NCBI RefSeq assembly: GCF_030734285.1
Contig: NZ_CP132294.1
Span: 2,356,001-2,420,000 of the forward strand
Source of the DNA: Natronococcus sp. AD-5
GTDB lineage: Archaea; Halobacteriota; Halobacteria; Halobacteriales; Natrialbaceae
DNA length: 64,000 bases
Reading direction: 5' to 3'
Positions 34,202 through 42,784 of this stretch are shown here, one piece after another (positions within the stretch are counted from its first letter, which is position 1; each line of letters begins with the position of its first letter). Below the pieces are notes generated by a model, which was not told where the DNA came from, made no database searches, and saw nothing but the letters and a program-made list of their open reading frames with translations. The translations under genes and the position numbers were made by a program.

Positions 34202-34702
34202 ATGCTTCGATCGTTCGACGGAACCGAACCCGAGGTCGCAGGCTCCGCGTACGTCGACGAGACCGCGGTCGTCATCGGCGACGTCGTGGTCGACGCCGAC
34301 GCCAGCGTCTGGCCGAATACGACGATCCGGGGCGATCACGGACGGATAGTCGTCGGCGAGGGAGCGAACGTGCAGGACAACGCCGTCCTGCACGAGAACG
34401 CCGAGGTACGACCCCGCGCGACGGTCGGCCACAGTGCGATCGTTCACGACGCGACCGTCGGCGAGCGCGCGCTGATCGGGATGAACGCCGTCGTCCTCGA
34501 CGGCGCCCACGTCGGGGAGGGAGCCGTCGTCGCGGCCGGCAGCGTCGTCACGGAGGGTACCGACGTTCCCCCGTCGACGCTCGTCGCCGGCTCGCCGGCC
34601 GAGCCGAAAACCGACGTCGACGACCCGCTCCTCGAGGCCACCGCCGACCGGTACGTCGAACTCGCCGCCCGTCACGCGGACACCTCGGAGCGGCTGGACT
34701 GA
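34202..34702 (+). CDS. Gamma-carbonic-anhydrase-family left-handed beta-helix protein
   Basis: 166 residues from the ATG at 34202. The hexapeptide-repeat beta helix is evident (SVWPNTTIRGDHGRIVVG, ANVQDNAVLHENAEV, VGHSAIVHDATVGERALIG). The three zinc His positions of gamma carbonic anhydrases fit H in NAVLHEN, VGHSA and IVHDA. It should bind zinc in the cytoplasm and may hydrate CO2, though many family members are of unproven activity. The C-terminal helix ATADRYVELAARHADT is usual. Confidence 0.9.
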   Translation: MLRSFDGTEPEVAGSAYVDETAVVIGDVVVDADASVWPNTTIRGDHGRIVVGEGANVQDNAVLHENAEVRPRATVGHSAIVHDATVGERALIGMNAVVLDGAHVGEGAVVAAGSVVTEGTDVPPSTLVAGSPAEPKTDVDDPLLEATADRYVELAARHADTSERLD

Positions 34703-34804
34703 CGCCGGCTTCCCGGCACGAACCGGCGGCCGTCCCGAGCCCGGACGTGCACGGCGTGTAACGGGAGGGAAACGCTGATAGACTCACCCACTCAATCGAC
34801 GGTC

Positions 34805-35263
34805 ATGAGCGACACCTCGTGGACGGACCGGATCGTCGGGGAACGGATGACCGTCGATCAGGAGTTCTCCTCGCGCATCGCGGAGTCGCAGTTCTCGAAC
34901 CAGCAGTGGAGCCTGATCATGACCGCGACCGAGTTCGAGATCGACCACCCCGACGATCCCGACCGGGCGCGGATCGTCGCCGACACGGAGAAGGTCGACC
35001 AGATCCTGCCCGAACTCGAGAACCTCGACGCCCGGATGGGCGCGATGGGCGGCCAAGGTGGCGGTGGCGGCTCGAGTTCGTCGGGAGGCGTCGTGAGCGA
35101 CATCCTCGGCGCGCTCGGCCTCGGCGGCGACGGCGACGGACACGAGGAGCAGCGCCGGGCGGCCGAACGGCTCACGCAGGAGTACGCGGACGAACTCCAG
35201 GCGCAGCTCGAGTCGAAGGGACGGTGGGAGTCGGTTCGGCAGGCCGTAGCCGACGACGGCTGA
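34805..35263 (+). CDS. DUF5799-family protein
   Basis: 152 residues, MSDTSWTDRIVGERMTVDQE. Its core FSNQQWSLIMTATEFEIDHP and VDQILPELENLD is typical of this haloarchaeal family. A Gly/Ser-rich linker (about residues 81-95) leads to a C-terminal helical part (LTQEYADELQAQLESKGRWE). Function unknown. The short gap to a convergent 47-residue gene is 16 bp. Confidence 0.85.
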   Translation: MSDTSWTDRIVGERMTVDQEFSSRIAESQFSNQQWSLIMTATEFEIDHPDDPDRARIVADTEKVDQILPELENLDARMGAMGGQGGGGGSSSSGGVVSDILGALGLGGDGDGHEEQRRAAERLTQEYADELQAQLESKGRWESVRQAVADDG

Positions 35264-35279
35264 GTCGCCACGGTACGGC

Positions 35280-35423
35280 TCAATCGCCGGCGTGAAAAAG
35301 CGTGTACTCGCTGGCCTCGTAGATGCTGATCAGCTCGGTGACCAGCTCGTCGTAGGACTCGTCCTCGACGCGCAGCCCGTCCAGCCGTTCGATGGTTTCC
35401 TCCTCGAGTTCGACGCTAGGCAT
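35280..35423 (-). CDS. 47-residue DUF7557-type protein (antitoxin-like)
   Basis: MPSVELEEETIERLDGLRVE then DESYDELVTELISIYEASE. The sequence starts like a ribbon-helix-helix strand and helix, as in small antitoxin-like haloarchaeal proteins. No toxin partner is adjacent: the flanking genes are DUF5799 and a DUF7545-type protein. A TATA-like ATACTTTTGCC lies upstream in the divergent gap. Confidence 0.75.
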   Translation of the reverse strand: MPSVELEEETIERLDGLRVEDESYDELVTELISIYEASEYTLFHAGD

Positions 35424-35534
35424 GCGTGAACGTTGGACGCGGAGCGGCAAAAGTATCGTGGCGACACCGCGCCGGTCACGCAGCGACGGGTGCAAGCCAC
35501 AGCATCTTTAGGCGTACCCCTCGACCGTAGGGGT

Positions 35535-35825
35535 ATGACAGACGAAGTCGAAACGATCTCGATCTCGATCTCGGCCGACGACGGCTCGACCGACGACGTT
35601 ACGCTCCCCGCCGGACTCGTCGATCTCGTCGCCGAAGGCGACCAGGACGCCGCCGAGACGGTCGGCGACATCACGCTCCTCTCGTTCGCCAGCCGCGCCC
35701 ACCACATCGTCCACCACGGCGAGGGCTCGGATCCGGAACTCGAGGCCCAGGAAGAGCGCGTGATGGAGCTGTTCGAGGAGCGGTTCGGCGTGACGTTCGG
35801 CGAAGCGACCGGCCACCAGCACTGA
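35535..35825 (+). CDS. DUF7545-type small conserved protein
   Basis: 96 residues from the ATG at 35535 (MTDEVETISISISADDGSTD). It contains VTLPAGLVDLVAEGDQDAAE, LLSFASRAHHIVHHGEGSD and an amphipathic helix VMELFEERFGVTFGEA. The box ATCTTTAGGCG lies about 27 bp upstream (leaderless). The His pairs might bind metal; otherwise the function is unknown. Confidence 0.8.
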   Translation: MTDEVETISISISADDGSTDDVTLPAGLVDLVAEGDQDAAETVGDITLLSFASRAHHIVHHGEGSDPELEAQEERVMELFEERFGVTFGEATGHQH

Positions 35826-35892
35826 GCGGCCCGCCGCTCCGAGTGCGGTCGGCTATTGCTCCGGCCGTCTCCGGACGCCGCTTTTCGAGCGA

Positions 35893-38800
35893 CTACCCAG
35901 CGACCGCGTCCGAGACGGGAGACGATCCGATCGGTCCGCCGAGCGAGTTCGGTGCCGACTCGGTGTCGTTCTGCTCGTCGGCCGTCTCCTCGTCGGTCGT
36001 TTCATCGGCCGCCGTTTCACCGTCGGTGTCCCCTCCGTTCGTCGGTTGGTCGTCGGTCGCTTCCTCATCGGCGTTCTCTTCAGCAGTCTCTTCGTCCGCC
36101 GTTTCTTCGTCAACGGTCTCCTCATCCGTCGTCTCTTCGTCAGCCGCTTCCTCGTCGGTCGTCTCCGGCGATTCGGCCACGATCGTCACCGACGCCTCGT
36201 CGTCACCGGCGGCGACCGCGTGCGTCGATTCACCCTCCGCCAGCGGGGGCGAGGTAAACGCCACGTCGATCGACTCGCCGCCCTCGAGTTCGATCGGTTC
36301 CTCCGCGACGGGTTGGCCGTCGACGCCGTAGGACACCGTTTCCGTTCCGGCCTCGTCGCCCTCGTTCTCGATCGTCGCCTCCACCGTCACTTCTTCGCCG
36401 GCCTCTCCCGTCACGGGTGCCGAAAGGTCCGTGACCGCGAAGACGGCCGGCTCGGCGGGCTCTTCGATCGTCACCGTCGTCTCCGCGGCGTCGTCCTCGC
36501 TCGAGACGGTCGCCGCGTACTCGCCGGGTTCGAGGTCGGCGGTGTCGGCGACCAGGGTAACCGTCTCCGACTCTCCGGGCTCGAGTTCGACCGCCGTCGA
36601 ACCGGCGCTTTCGCCGTCTATCGCGAGGTCGACGTCTTGCTCTCCGGCCTCGTCGCCGACGTTTTCGAGTTCGGCAGCGACCTCGAGGGTCTCTCCCTGC
36701 TCGAGCGGCGCGTTCGTCTCGACGATTTCGACCGCGAACGCCGCCGGCTCGTCAGGCTCGAGTTCGCCCGCGGTCGGCGTCGCGGCGGTCAGCGGCTCGT
36801 CGTACTCGTACCGCGAGAGGTCGACCTCCCAGACCAGCCGTTCCTCGTCGTCCTGGGGCGTCCACTCGACGGTGAACTCGCCCTCGCCGGGCTCGAGTTC
36901 GGTCGGCGGCTCGTCCGCGGTCGTTCCCTCGACGAACTCGCTCGTGACGAAGAGGGGCGCGTCGTTGGGGTTCTCGTAGCCGAACGTCACGTCGATCGCG
37001 TCCTCCCCGACCGTCGTGTCGGTGACGTCGATCGACGGCTCGTCCGGCCGACTCTCCTCCAGACACGCTTCGCTTTCCGGGTTCGGATGGTCGATGGTGG
37101 CCGTCGGGATCGCCTCCGGCGAGCTGATTCCCGAGATGTAGGTGCCGTAGAGCCCGTACTCCGAGACGCCGACGGTGATCTCGTCGTCGCCCGCGAAGTC
37201 GTCTTCCGCGCCGACCTCGAAGACGATCGTCCCGGTGAACGGCGCCTCGACGTCCTCGCCGACCGTGATCCAGTCCTCGATGATCGTGTTGCCGAACCCG
37301 CCGGCGTCGTAAAAGCCCGTGCTCGCGGCGACCTGGTCGCCGTCCTCGAGCGACGCCGTGACTTCGGCCCTGGTGCAGTCGACGAACTCGACCTCGAAGC
37401 CGGGATCGAAGGTGTACTCGATCGTCTCGTTCGCCAGTTCCTCGCCGTCCGCGTCGACGAGGGCGACGTCGACCGTCGCGTCGTCCTCGAGCGGCGGCTC
37501 GAGCGGGATCGACTCGTTCTCGATCGTCTCGTTCGCGTCGAACGGTTCGGTTTCGGCGAGCCGCTGGCCCGCTTCGTCGGTCGCGGTGAGCGCGTACTCG
37601 ACCGTCGCGTTCGCCTCCTCGACGGCCAGCGACTGGCCGTCACCCTGTTGATCCTCGACCGAGAGCTCCGCGGTCGGGTCCGGGTCGGGCTCTTCGATCG
37701 CGTACTCGATCGTCTCGCTCGCCAGTTCCTCGCCGTCCGCGCCGACGACGGCGACGTCGACCGTCGTGTTCTCCTCGATCGGGGGGTCGAGCTCGAGTTC
37801 CAGATCCGTGGCCGTTTCCTCGGCCTCGAACGGCTCGCTCTCGACGCGTTCGCCGTCGTACTCCGCCGTGACCGCGTAGTCGACGGGCGCCGACGCTGCG
37901 CCGACGAGGAGCGTCTCGCCGTCACCCTCCTGATCGTCGACCTCGAGCGTCGCATCGGGCTCCGGTTCCTCGAGACCGACGAGCGCCTGGTCCGTCACGG
38001 GGACGCCGCCCGGTCCGGGGTACGGCACGTCCTCCTCGCCGCCGGTCTCGACGAAGTCGAATTCCTCGTTCTCGTTCGTATCCAGGTGCGCGACCGCGAT
38101 CAGCTGGCGGTCCTCCTCGAGCGGTTCCTCGAGGTCGATCTCGACGTCCTCGTACTCGCCGGGCTCGAGGTACGCCGAGGCGCCGCGAACGCTCTCGGTC
38201 GGCTCGCCCGCGAGGAATCCCTCGTCGTAAATCGCGACGAAGCCGCCCTCGGAGAGCTCGACGGAGTCGACGGTGACGGTCTCGCCGTCGGTGTCCTGGT
38301 CGGGGAGCGAGAGCCGCGCCTCGCCCTCGACGTCGTCGATCACCTCGAGTCGCTGTTCGATCTCGACCTCGAGGAACTGGGCGATCTCGGTCTCGTCGTC
38401 GATCTCTTCCTCGGCGGCGAAGGCGGCCGCGTCGGCCGCGCTCTCCTGCGTGAGTTCCTGCAACTGCGTGACGGTGATGCGCTGGTACTGGACGAGTCGC
38501 GCCGTCTCCTCGCAGGCGCCCCTCGCCGCCGTCCGGATCTGGGTCACCGTCGCCTCCTGGTGCTGCGAGAGCGAGCCGCTCGAGGCACCCTCGGCGAGTC
38601 GCTGGACCTGAACGACGTCGACGACCTGGTTCTGGATCACCGCGCCCTCGCCGGCGCCGAACGCGGCGGCCTGGATCTGCTCGACCTCGACGACCTGGTA
38701 CTGGATCGCCGACTCGACCGCGCCCTTCGAGGCGCCGGCCGCCGCGTGCTGGATCTGCGTGATCGTCACCTCCTGCTGCTGGACGAGCGCGCCTTGCGAC

Positions 38801-39939
38801 CCGCCGAGGGCGGCGGCCTGGATCTGTTCGACCGTCGCCTCCTGACTCTGGACGATCGCACCCGTCGCCGCGCCGAAGGAAGCCTCCTGGATCTGCGTAA
38901 CGGTGATCCGCTGGACCTGTTCGATCCGGACCGACTGGGCCTGTACCAGCGAACCCGTCCCCGCCCCGCGCGCCGCGGCCTGGGTTTGCTCGACCGTCAC
39001 CGTCTGCCGCTGAACGAGCGCGCCCTTCGCGGCGCCCATCGCCGCCGTCTGGACCTGCTTGATCGTCACCTCCTGGTACTGTTCGACCTCGACCTCCTGG
39101 ATCCGCTCGAGCGCCTCGGGCGTGCTCCCCTCGAGCGCGCCGGCCGCCGCCCCGGCCGCGGCGTGCTCGACGTGCTCGAGCGTGACCCGCTGGCGCTGCT
39201 CGACGGTGAGCTTCTGGTACTGCTCGACTGCGCCGTAGGCCGATCCCTGAGCCGCCTCCTGGATGACGGGCACCCGGTCGATGTCCCGCTCGCCGGCCTC
39301 GCTCGCGGCGCCCGCGGCCGCGCCTCGAGAGGCGACTTGAAGCTGCTCGACCGTCACGCGTTGCTCCTGAGCGAGCGCCCCGTGCGTCGCACCCCACGTC
39401 GCGCTCTGTAGCTGGGTCGCGGAGGCGGTCCGGTGTTGCTCGAGCGCGCCGTCGGTCGCCCCGCCGACGGCGACCTGGATCTGTTCGACCTCGACGCGCT
39501 GCTCCTGCAGCAACGCGCCGTGGACCGCCCCTTTCGTCGCCGCCTGAACCTGCTCGACGGACGCCTCCTGGTGCTGCGCGGCCGACTCCCGGGCGCCCTC
39601 GATCGCCGCTGCGCGCTGCTCCTGGGTCACCTCGATCCCCTGTTCCTGAACGAGGTCGATTCCCTCGTCGACGCCGTCTTCGACGGCCCCGTCGGATTCC
39701 TGTGAGAGCGACGCCTCCGCGGACGTTTCTCTTCCCATCGCGACCGGCTCGAACGACCCCTCCGTCGAACCTACCCGAGCGAGGTCGCCGACCCCCGCAC
39801 TCGAGTCCTGTTCAGTGACGTCGCCGACGGTTCCGTCGTTCCCGCCGTCGAGCGGCGAGCCACCGAGAACGGGGAGCGCGACAACGCTCGAAACCATCAC
39901 GACGGTGAGTATCGTCGCGACGAACGCGGCGCGATTCAT
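35893..39939 (-). CDS. Giant secreted repeat protein with Q-rich 23-residue repeats, DUF7282-like and CARDB-like domains
   Basis: 1348 residues from the ATG at 39939, whose product opens with a clear signal peptide (MNRAAFVATILTVVMVSSVV). Residues about 102-500 are an array of about 14 units of 23 residues, each TVEQIQ-like strand, AAAxGAxxGAL turn or helix, and closing Q (DNA about 38440-39636). Next come a DUF7282-like domain (VDSVELSEGGFVAIYDEGFL), two Ig-like repeats containing DGEELASETIEYA / DGEELANETIEYT, and two CARDB-like domains (LEVAAELENVGDEAGEQDV; VTVEATIENEGDEAGTETVS). The C-terminus is Glu/Thr/Asp-rich. There is no C-terminal anchor or sorting motif, so it is probably released or bound noncovalently. 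A GTG 15 codons upstream is less likely as start. Confidence 0.85.
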   Translation of the reverse strand: MNRAAFVATILTVVMVSSVVALPVLGGSPLDGGNDGTVGDVTEQDSSAGVGDLARVGSTEGSFEPVAMGRETSAEASLSQESDGAVEDGVDEGIDLVQEQGIEVTQEQRAAAIEGARESAAQHQEASVEQVQAATKGAVHGALLQEQRVEVEQIQVAVGGATDGALEQHRTASATQLQSATWGATHGALAQEQRVTVEQLQVASRGAAAGAASEAGERDIDRVPVIQEAAQGSAYGAVEQYQKLTVEQRQRVTLEHVEHAAAGAAAGALEGSTPEALERIQEVEVEQYQEVTIKQVQTAAMGAAKGALVQRQTVTVEQTQAAARGAGTGSLVQAQSVRIEQVQRITVTQIQEASFGAATGAIVQSQEATVEQIQAAALGGSQGALVQQQEVTITQIQHAAAGASKGAVESAIQYQVVEVEQIQAAAFGAGEGAVIQNQVVDVVQVQRLAEGASSGSLSQHQEATVTQIRTAARGACEETARLVQYQRITVTQLQELTQESAADAAAFAAEEEIDDETEIAQFLEVEIEQRLEVIDDVEGEARLSLPDQDTDGETVTVDSVELSEGGFVAIYDEGFLAGEPTESVRGASAYLEPGEYEDVEIDLEEPLEEDRQLIAVAHLDTNENEEFDFVETGGEEDVPYPGPGGVPVTDQALVGLEEPEPDATLEVDDQEGDGETLLVGAASAPVDYAVTAEYDGERVESEPFEAEETATDLELELDPPIEENTTVDVAVVGADGEELASETIEYAIEEPDPDPTAELSVEDQQGDGQSLAVEEANATVEYALTATDEAGQRLAETEPFDANETIENESIPLEPPLEDDATVDVALVDADGEELANETIEYTFDPGFEVEFVDCTRAEVTASLEDGDQVAASTGFYDAGGFGNTIIEDWITVGEDVEAPFTGTIVFEVGAEDDFAGDDEITVGVSEYGLYGTYISGISSPEAIPTATIDHPNPESEACLEESRPDEPSIDVTDTTVGEDAIDVTFGYENPNDAPLFVTSEFVEGTTADEPPTELEPGEGEFTVEWTPQDDEERLVWEVDLSRYEYDEPLTAATPTAGELEPDEPAAFAVEIVETNAPLEQGETLEVAAELENVGDEAGEQDVDLAIDGESAGSTAVELEPGESETVTLVADTADLEPGEYAATVSSEDDAAETTVTIEEPAEPAVFAVTDLSAPVTGEAGEEVTVEATIENEGDEAGTETVSYGVDGQPVAEEPIELEGGESIDVAFTSPPLAEGESTHAVAAGDDEASVTIVAESPETTDEEAADEETTDEETVDEETADEETAEENADEEATDDQPTNGGDTDGETAADETTDEETADEQNDTESAPNSLGGPIGSSPVSDAVAG
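38440..39636 (-). repeat. Coding array of about 14 degenerate 69-bp units
   Basis: Encodes the 23-residue repeats of the secreted protein. Units vary at DNA level but keep the Gln, Gly and Ala positions. Some units carry inserts (for example GERDIDRVPV and GSTPEALERI), so the array is not a recent expansion. Confidence 0.7.
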
Positions 39940-40259
39940 GACCCCGATACCCCGTCGACCGTTTGCCCCTTCGAACGTCTCCACCGCACGCCCCCTGTTG
40001 CACGAGTCGGTCGCATTCCTCCCGAAGGGAAGGTCAATACGACGAATAATCCCCCGCTGTAGTTCCAGTTAGCAGACGGAGACAATGCCGGATTACGACC
40101 GGCGATTGCTCGCGTTCGACGACGACAACGGTGCGGAGCTCCCTCGAGCGGCGGAGTCGCTTCGATCGGCGGGACTGACAACTGATAGTGACGAATTCAT
40201 CCGTTGCGACGGCAACTACCGCCGATACGTCCGATTTCCGTCGAGATGCGGCCGACCCG

Positions 40260-40287
40260 GTAAACCGAAGTTTTGATCTTGGTTTAC
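40260..40287. promoter_or_regulatory. BirA-type biotin operator upstream of bioY
   Basis: GTAAACC (40260-40266), 14 bp, GGTTTAC (40281-40287): the classical BirA operator form with N14 spacing. It lies 14 bp upstream of the bioY start, overlapping the expected promoter. This implies repression by a biotin protein ligase with a DNA-binding domain encoded elsewhere. Confidence 0.8.
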
Positions 40288-40301
40288 GGACGTGGTGGCG
40301 T

Positions 40302-40889
40302 ATGGAAACGGAACGGAACACCGTCGACCTCGTCGAGGGAGACGTCGTTCGCTCGTTCGCTCGAGCGGCCCTGCTCGCGGCCCTGCTCGGCGCGTCGGCA
40401 CCGGTATCGATACCGATTCCGCTGTCTCCGGCGCCGATCACGCTGCAGGTACTGTTCGTCTTCCTCGCCGGACTCTTGCTCGGTCCGGTCTGGGGAGTCG
40501 TCTCGATGCTGCTGTATCTCACAGCCGGTGCGGTCGGTCTTCCGGTCTTCGCGGGGATGGAGGCCGGCATCGGCGTACTGGTCGCGCACACGGCCGGCTA
40601 CCTCTGGTCGTATCCGATAGCCGCGCTGCTGATCGGGCTGATCGTCCACCGCGGCACCGACCTGCGGGATCCCGCCGACGTCTCGACTCCGGTCATCGTC
40701 GGTTCGCTGGTGATCGCGACGGCGGTCATCTACGCGATGGGCGTCGGCTACATGTCCTGGTTGCTCGACCTGGAGCTCTGGGAGGCGACCACGATGGGCG
40801 CACTCCCGTTTCTCCCCGGCGAGATCCTGAAGATCGCCGCCGCGGTCGCGATCGTCAAGAGCGGACGGATCGACCCGATCCGGTCGTAG
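40302..40889 (+). CDS. bioY: Biotin ECF transporter S component BioY
   Basis: 195 residues from the ATG at 40302 (METERNTVDLVEGDVVRSFA). Six helices, with the BioY core PITLQVLFVFLAGLLLGPVW, YLTAGAVGLPVFAG and LPFLPGEILKIAAAVAI. It captures biotin at the membrane and works with the BioM ATPase and BioN membrane partner encoded next. The BirA operator upstream fits. An in-frame upstream ATG is rejected because it would overlap the operator. Confidence 0.93.
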   Translation: METERNTVDLVEGDVVRSFARAALLAALLGASAPVSIPIPLSPAPITLQVLFVFLAGLLLGPVWGVVSMLLYLTAGAVGLPVFAGMEAGIGVLVAHTAGYLWSYPIAALLIGLIVHRGTDLRDPADVSTPVIVGSLVIATAVIYAMGVGYMSWLLDLELWEATTMGALPFLPGEILKIAAAVAIVKSGRIDPIRS

Positions 40890-40898
40890 CGAGAGACG

Positions 40899-41618
40899 AT
40901 GATCGAGTTTCGATCCGTCTCGTTCGGCTTCGACGATGTTCGGGTGCTCGAGGGCGTCTTGCTCTCCGTTCCGGACGGCGAGTTCGTCGTCCTCGCGGGC
41001 GCCAACGGCAGCGGAAAGACGACGCTGCTGCGCCACTGCAACGGCCTGCTGACGCCGGACGAGGGCGCGGTTCTCGTCGACGGAACCGACGTCGAGGACG
41101 ACCTGATCGCCGCGCGCACGAGCGTCGGCATGGTCTTCCAGCACCCCCGCGACCAGTTCGTCGCCGCGACCGTCGGCGCCGACGTCGCCTTCGGCCCGGA
41201 GAACCTCGGCCTCGAGCGCGACGAGATCGACCGCCGCGTCGAAAACGCGCTCGCGGCCGTGAACCTGGCGGGACGCGAGGACGAGCGGATCGACCAGCTT
41301 TCGGGCGGCGAGCAGTCCCGCGTGGCCATCGCCGGCGCGCTCGCGATGGAGCCGACCCACCTCGTGCTCGACGAACCCTTCACCGGCCTCGACGAGCCGG
41401 CCCGTCGATCGGTGCTCTCGCGACTTGAGGCGCTGGCCGCCGCCGGCACCGGAGTCCTGCTCGCGACCCACGACCTCCGGGACGTGCTCGGGCTCGCGGA
41501 CCGCGTGGTCGCGATGTCCGACGGACGAGTCGTCGTCGACGATCCGCCCGAAACTGCCGTCGAACGACTCGGGAGCCTCGAGGTTCGCGTCCCTCGAGAC
41601 CGGAGGACGGTTCGGTGA
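40899..41618 (+). CDS. bioM: ECF transporter ATPase BioM
   Basis: 239 residues, 9 bp after bioY. Walker A is GANGSGKTTLLRHCNG, the Q-loop is MVFQHPRDQFVAATV, the signature is LSGGEQSRVAIAGAL, Walker B is LVLDEPFTGLD, and the switch is THDLRDVL. This matches CbiO/EcfA-type ATPases. It energises BioY together with BioN. Substrate specificity is inferred from the operon. Confidence 0.9.
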   Translation: MIEFRSVSFGFDDVRVLEGVLLSVPDGEFVVLAGANGSGKTTLLRHCNGLLTPDEGAVLVDGTDVEDDLIAARTSVGMVFQHPRDQFVAATVGADVAFGPENLGLERDEIDRRVENALAAVNLAGREDERIDQLSGGEQSRVAIAGALAMEPTHLVLDEPFTGLDEPARRSVLSRLEALAAAGTGVLLATHDLRDVLGLADRVVAMSDGRVVVDDPPETAVERLGSLEVRVPRDRRTVR

Positions 41619-41622
41619 GCCG

Positions 41623-42327
41623 ATGCTGACCTACGAACCCGACGACACGACCGTCCACCGGCTCGATCCGCGGGCCAAGCTCGCGGTCCAGATCGGCTTC
41701 GCCGCGACCGCACTCGCGCACGCGACGCCGCGCGCGCTGGTCGCCCTTTCCGGGCTGACCGCGGTCGTGCTGCTCGCCGCTCGAGTGCGACTGCGCAGGA
41801 CGCTCTACGCCTATCGGTTCGCGCTGGTCGTGCTCGCGCTCGGTCCGATCGTCGCGGCGGCGACGCTGGGGCCGCCCTGGATCGACCTCGACGCCGGTTT
41901 CACCACCGCGCTGGCGAGCTACCGGGTCCTGCTCGTCCTGCTCGTCAGCGCCGCCTACGTCCGGACGACGCCGGTTCGTCACTCTCGAGCCGCGATCCAG
42001 CGGACGATCCCCGGAAAGCCCGGCCAGCTGCTCGGGATCGGCGTCGCGCTCGTCTTCCGGTTCCTTCCCGTGCTCCAGACGGATATGCGGACCGTCCGCG
42101 ACGCGATGGCCGCGCGACTCGGGACCGAACGGAGGGCCGTCGATCGGCTCACGACGCTCGGGCTACTTGGCCTCTCGCGGACGTTCGACCGGGCCGACCG
42201 GCTCGCGCTCGCGCTCCAGGCCCGCTGCTTCTCGTGGAATCCGACCCTCCCGCCGCTGTCGTTCTCTCGGCGCGACGTGCCCGTACTGAGTCTCTCGGTC
42301 GTCTTGCTCCTGACCGCGTTCGTGTGA
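41623..42327 (+). CDS. bioN: ECF transporter transmembrane component BioN (EcfT)
   Basis: 234 residues from the ATG at 41623, 4 bp after bioM. EcfT/CbiQ-like: LDPRAKLAVQIGFAA at the start, four to six helices, and the conserved coupling regions MRTVRDAMAARLG and LALALQARCFSW. It couples the ATPase to BioY. It ends the operon, followed by 380 bp without a gene. Confidence 0.88.
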   Translation: MLTYEPDDTTVHRLDPRAKLAVQIGFAATALAHATPRALVALSGLTAVVLLAARVRLRRTLYAYRFALVVLALGPIVAAATLGPPWIDLDAGFTTALASYRVLLVLLVSAAYVRTTPVRHSRAAIQRTIPGKPGQLLGIGVALVFRFLPVLQTDMRTVRDAMAARLGTERRAVDRLTTLGLLGLSRTFDRADRLALALQARCFSWNPTLPPLSFSRRDVPVLSLSVVLLLTAFV

Positions 42328-42710
42328 CGCTCCCGGCCGGCCGAGAGTCGGGAGCACCGATTCGTCACAGTTCGCTCACAGGTCGATTGCACTCGCTCGT
42401 AACCGGGTGTGCGGTGACCAAAGTCCGGATGCGGCGTTTTTACGTGGTCGTTCCGCGATCGCCCGAAGGTACCGGTCCGATACCGCCCAATCTGTTTTGG
42501 GGGTAAAACTAATCAGCAGTACTCCAATGCAACGAGATGCGGAGTGCCGAGCTCCCAACTCTTCATAACCACTTCCGAAATACCCGCGACCAGAGTACCG
42601 TCTGCAAATATAACTGGTACGGAATTCGAACGATGGTCGAAGCGAAACCACCCCGATTCAAATTCGCCAGCACATATCCGCCGCTCACGGGATTGTTCGC
42701 AGCAAAATAG
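42328..42710. other. 383-bp AT-richer region between bioN and tRNA-Thr
   Basis: No gene is supported. Sequence composition falls well below the flanks, especially 42550-42700, immediately 3' of the tRNA. This could be an old integration site, but no integrase or direct repeat of the tRNA end was found. Confidence 0.4.
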
Positions 42711-42784
42711 AGCCGGTGGAGGGATTTGAACCCTCGACCTAATCCTTACGAAGGATTCGCTCTGCCAGTCTGAGCTACACCGGC
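42711..42784 (-). tRNA. tRNA-Thr (anticodon CGT)
   Basis: 74 nt on the minus strand. The acceptor stem GCCGGTG/CACCGGC closes with discriminator T. The D arm contains GCTCAGACTGGCAGAGC. The anticodon arm AATCC-TTCGTAA-GGATT gives anticodon CGT (codon ACG, Thr). The T arm is GAGGGTTCAAATCCCTC. The CCA end is not encoded. No intron. Confidence 0.95.

Noticed and set aside
35280-35825. Toxin-antitoxin pair suggested by a ribbon-helix-helix-like 47-residue protein
   Set aside because: Neighbours are DUF5799- and DUF7545-type proteins without toxin features and the genes are not in one operon.
36046-39411. Long open frame of 1121 codons on the plus strand
   Set aside because: It is antisense to the secreted repeat protein. 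Its Arg/Leu/Asp-rich composition is the usual mirror of high-GC3 coding, with no domain or signal.
40085-40276. 63-codon plus-strand frame upstream of bioY
   Set aside because: It runs into the BirA operator and promoter of bioY and resembles no family.
42550-42784. Integrated element at the tRNA-Thr gene
   Set aside because: No integrase gene and no second copy of the tRNA 3' end were seen within the window.
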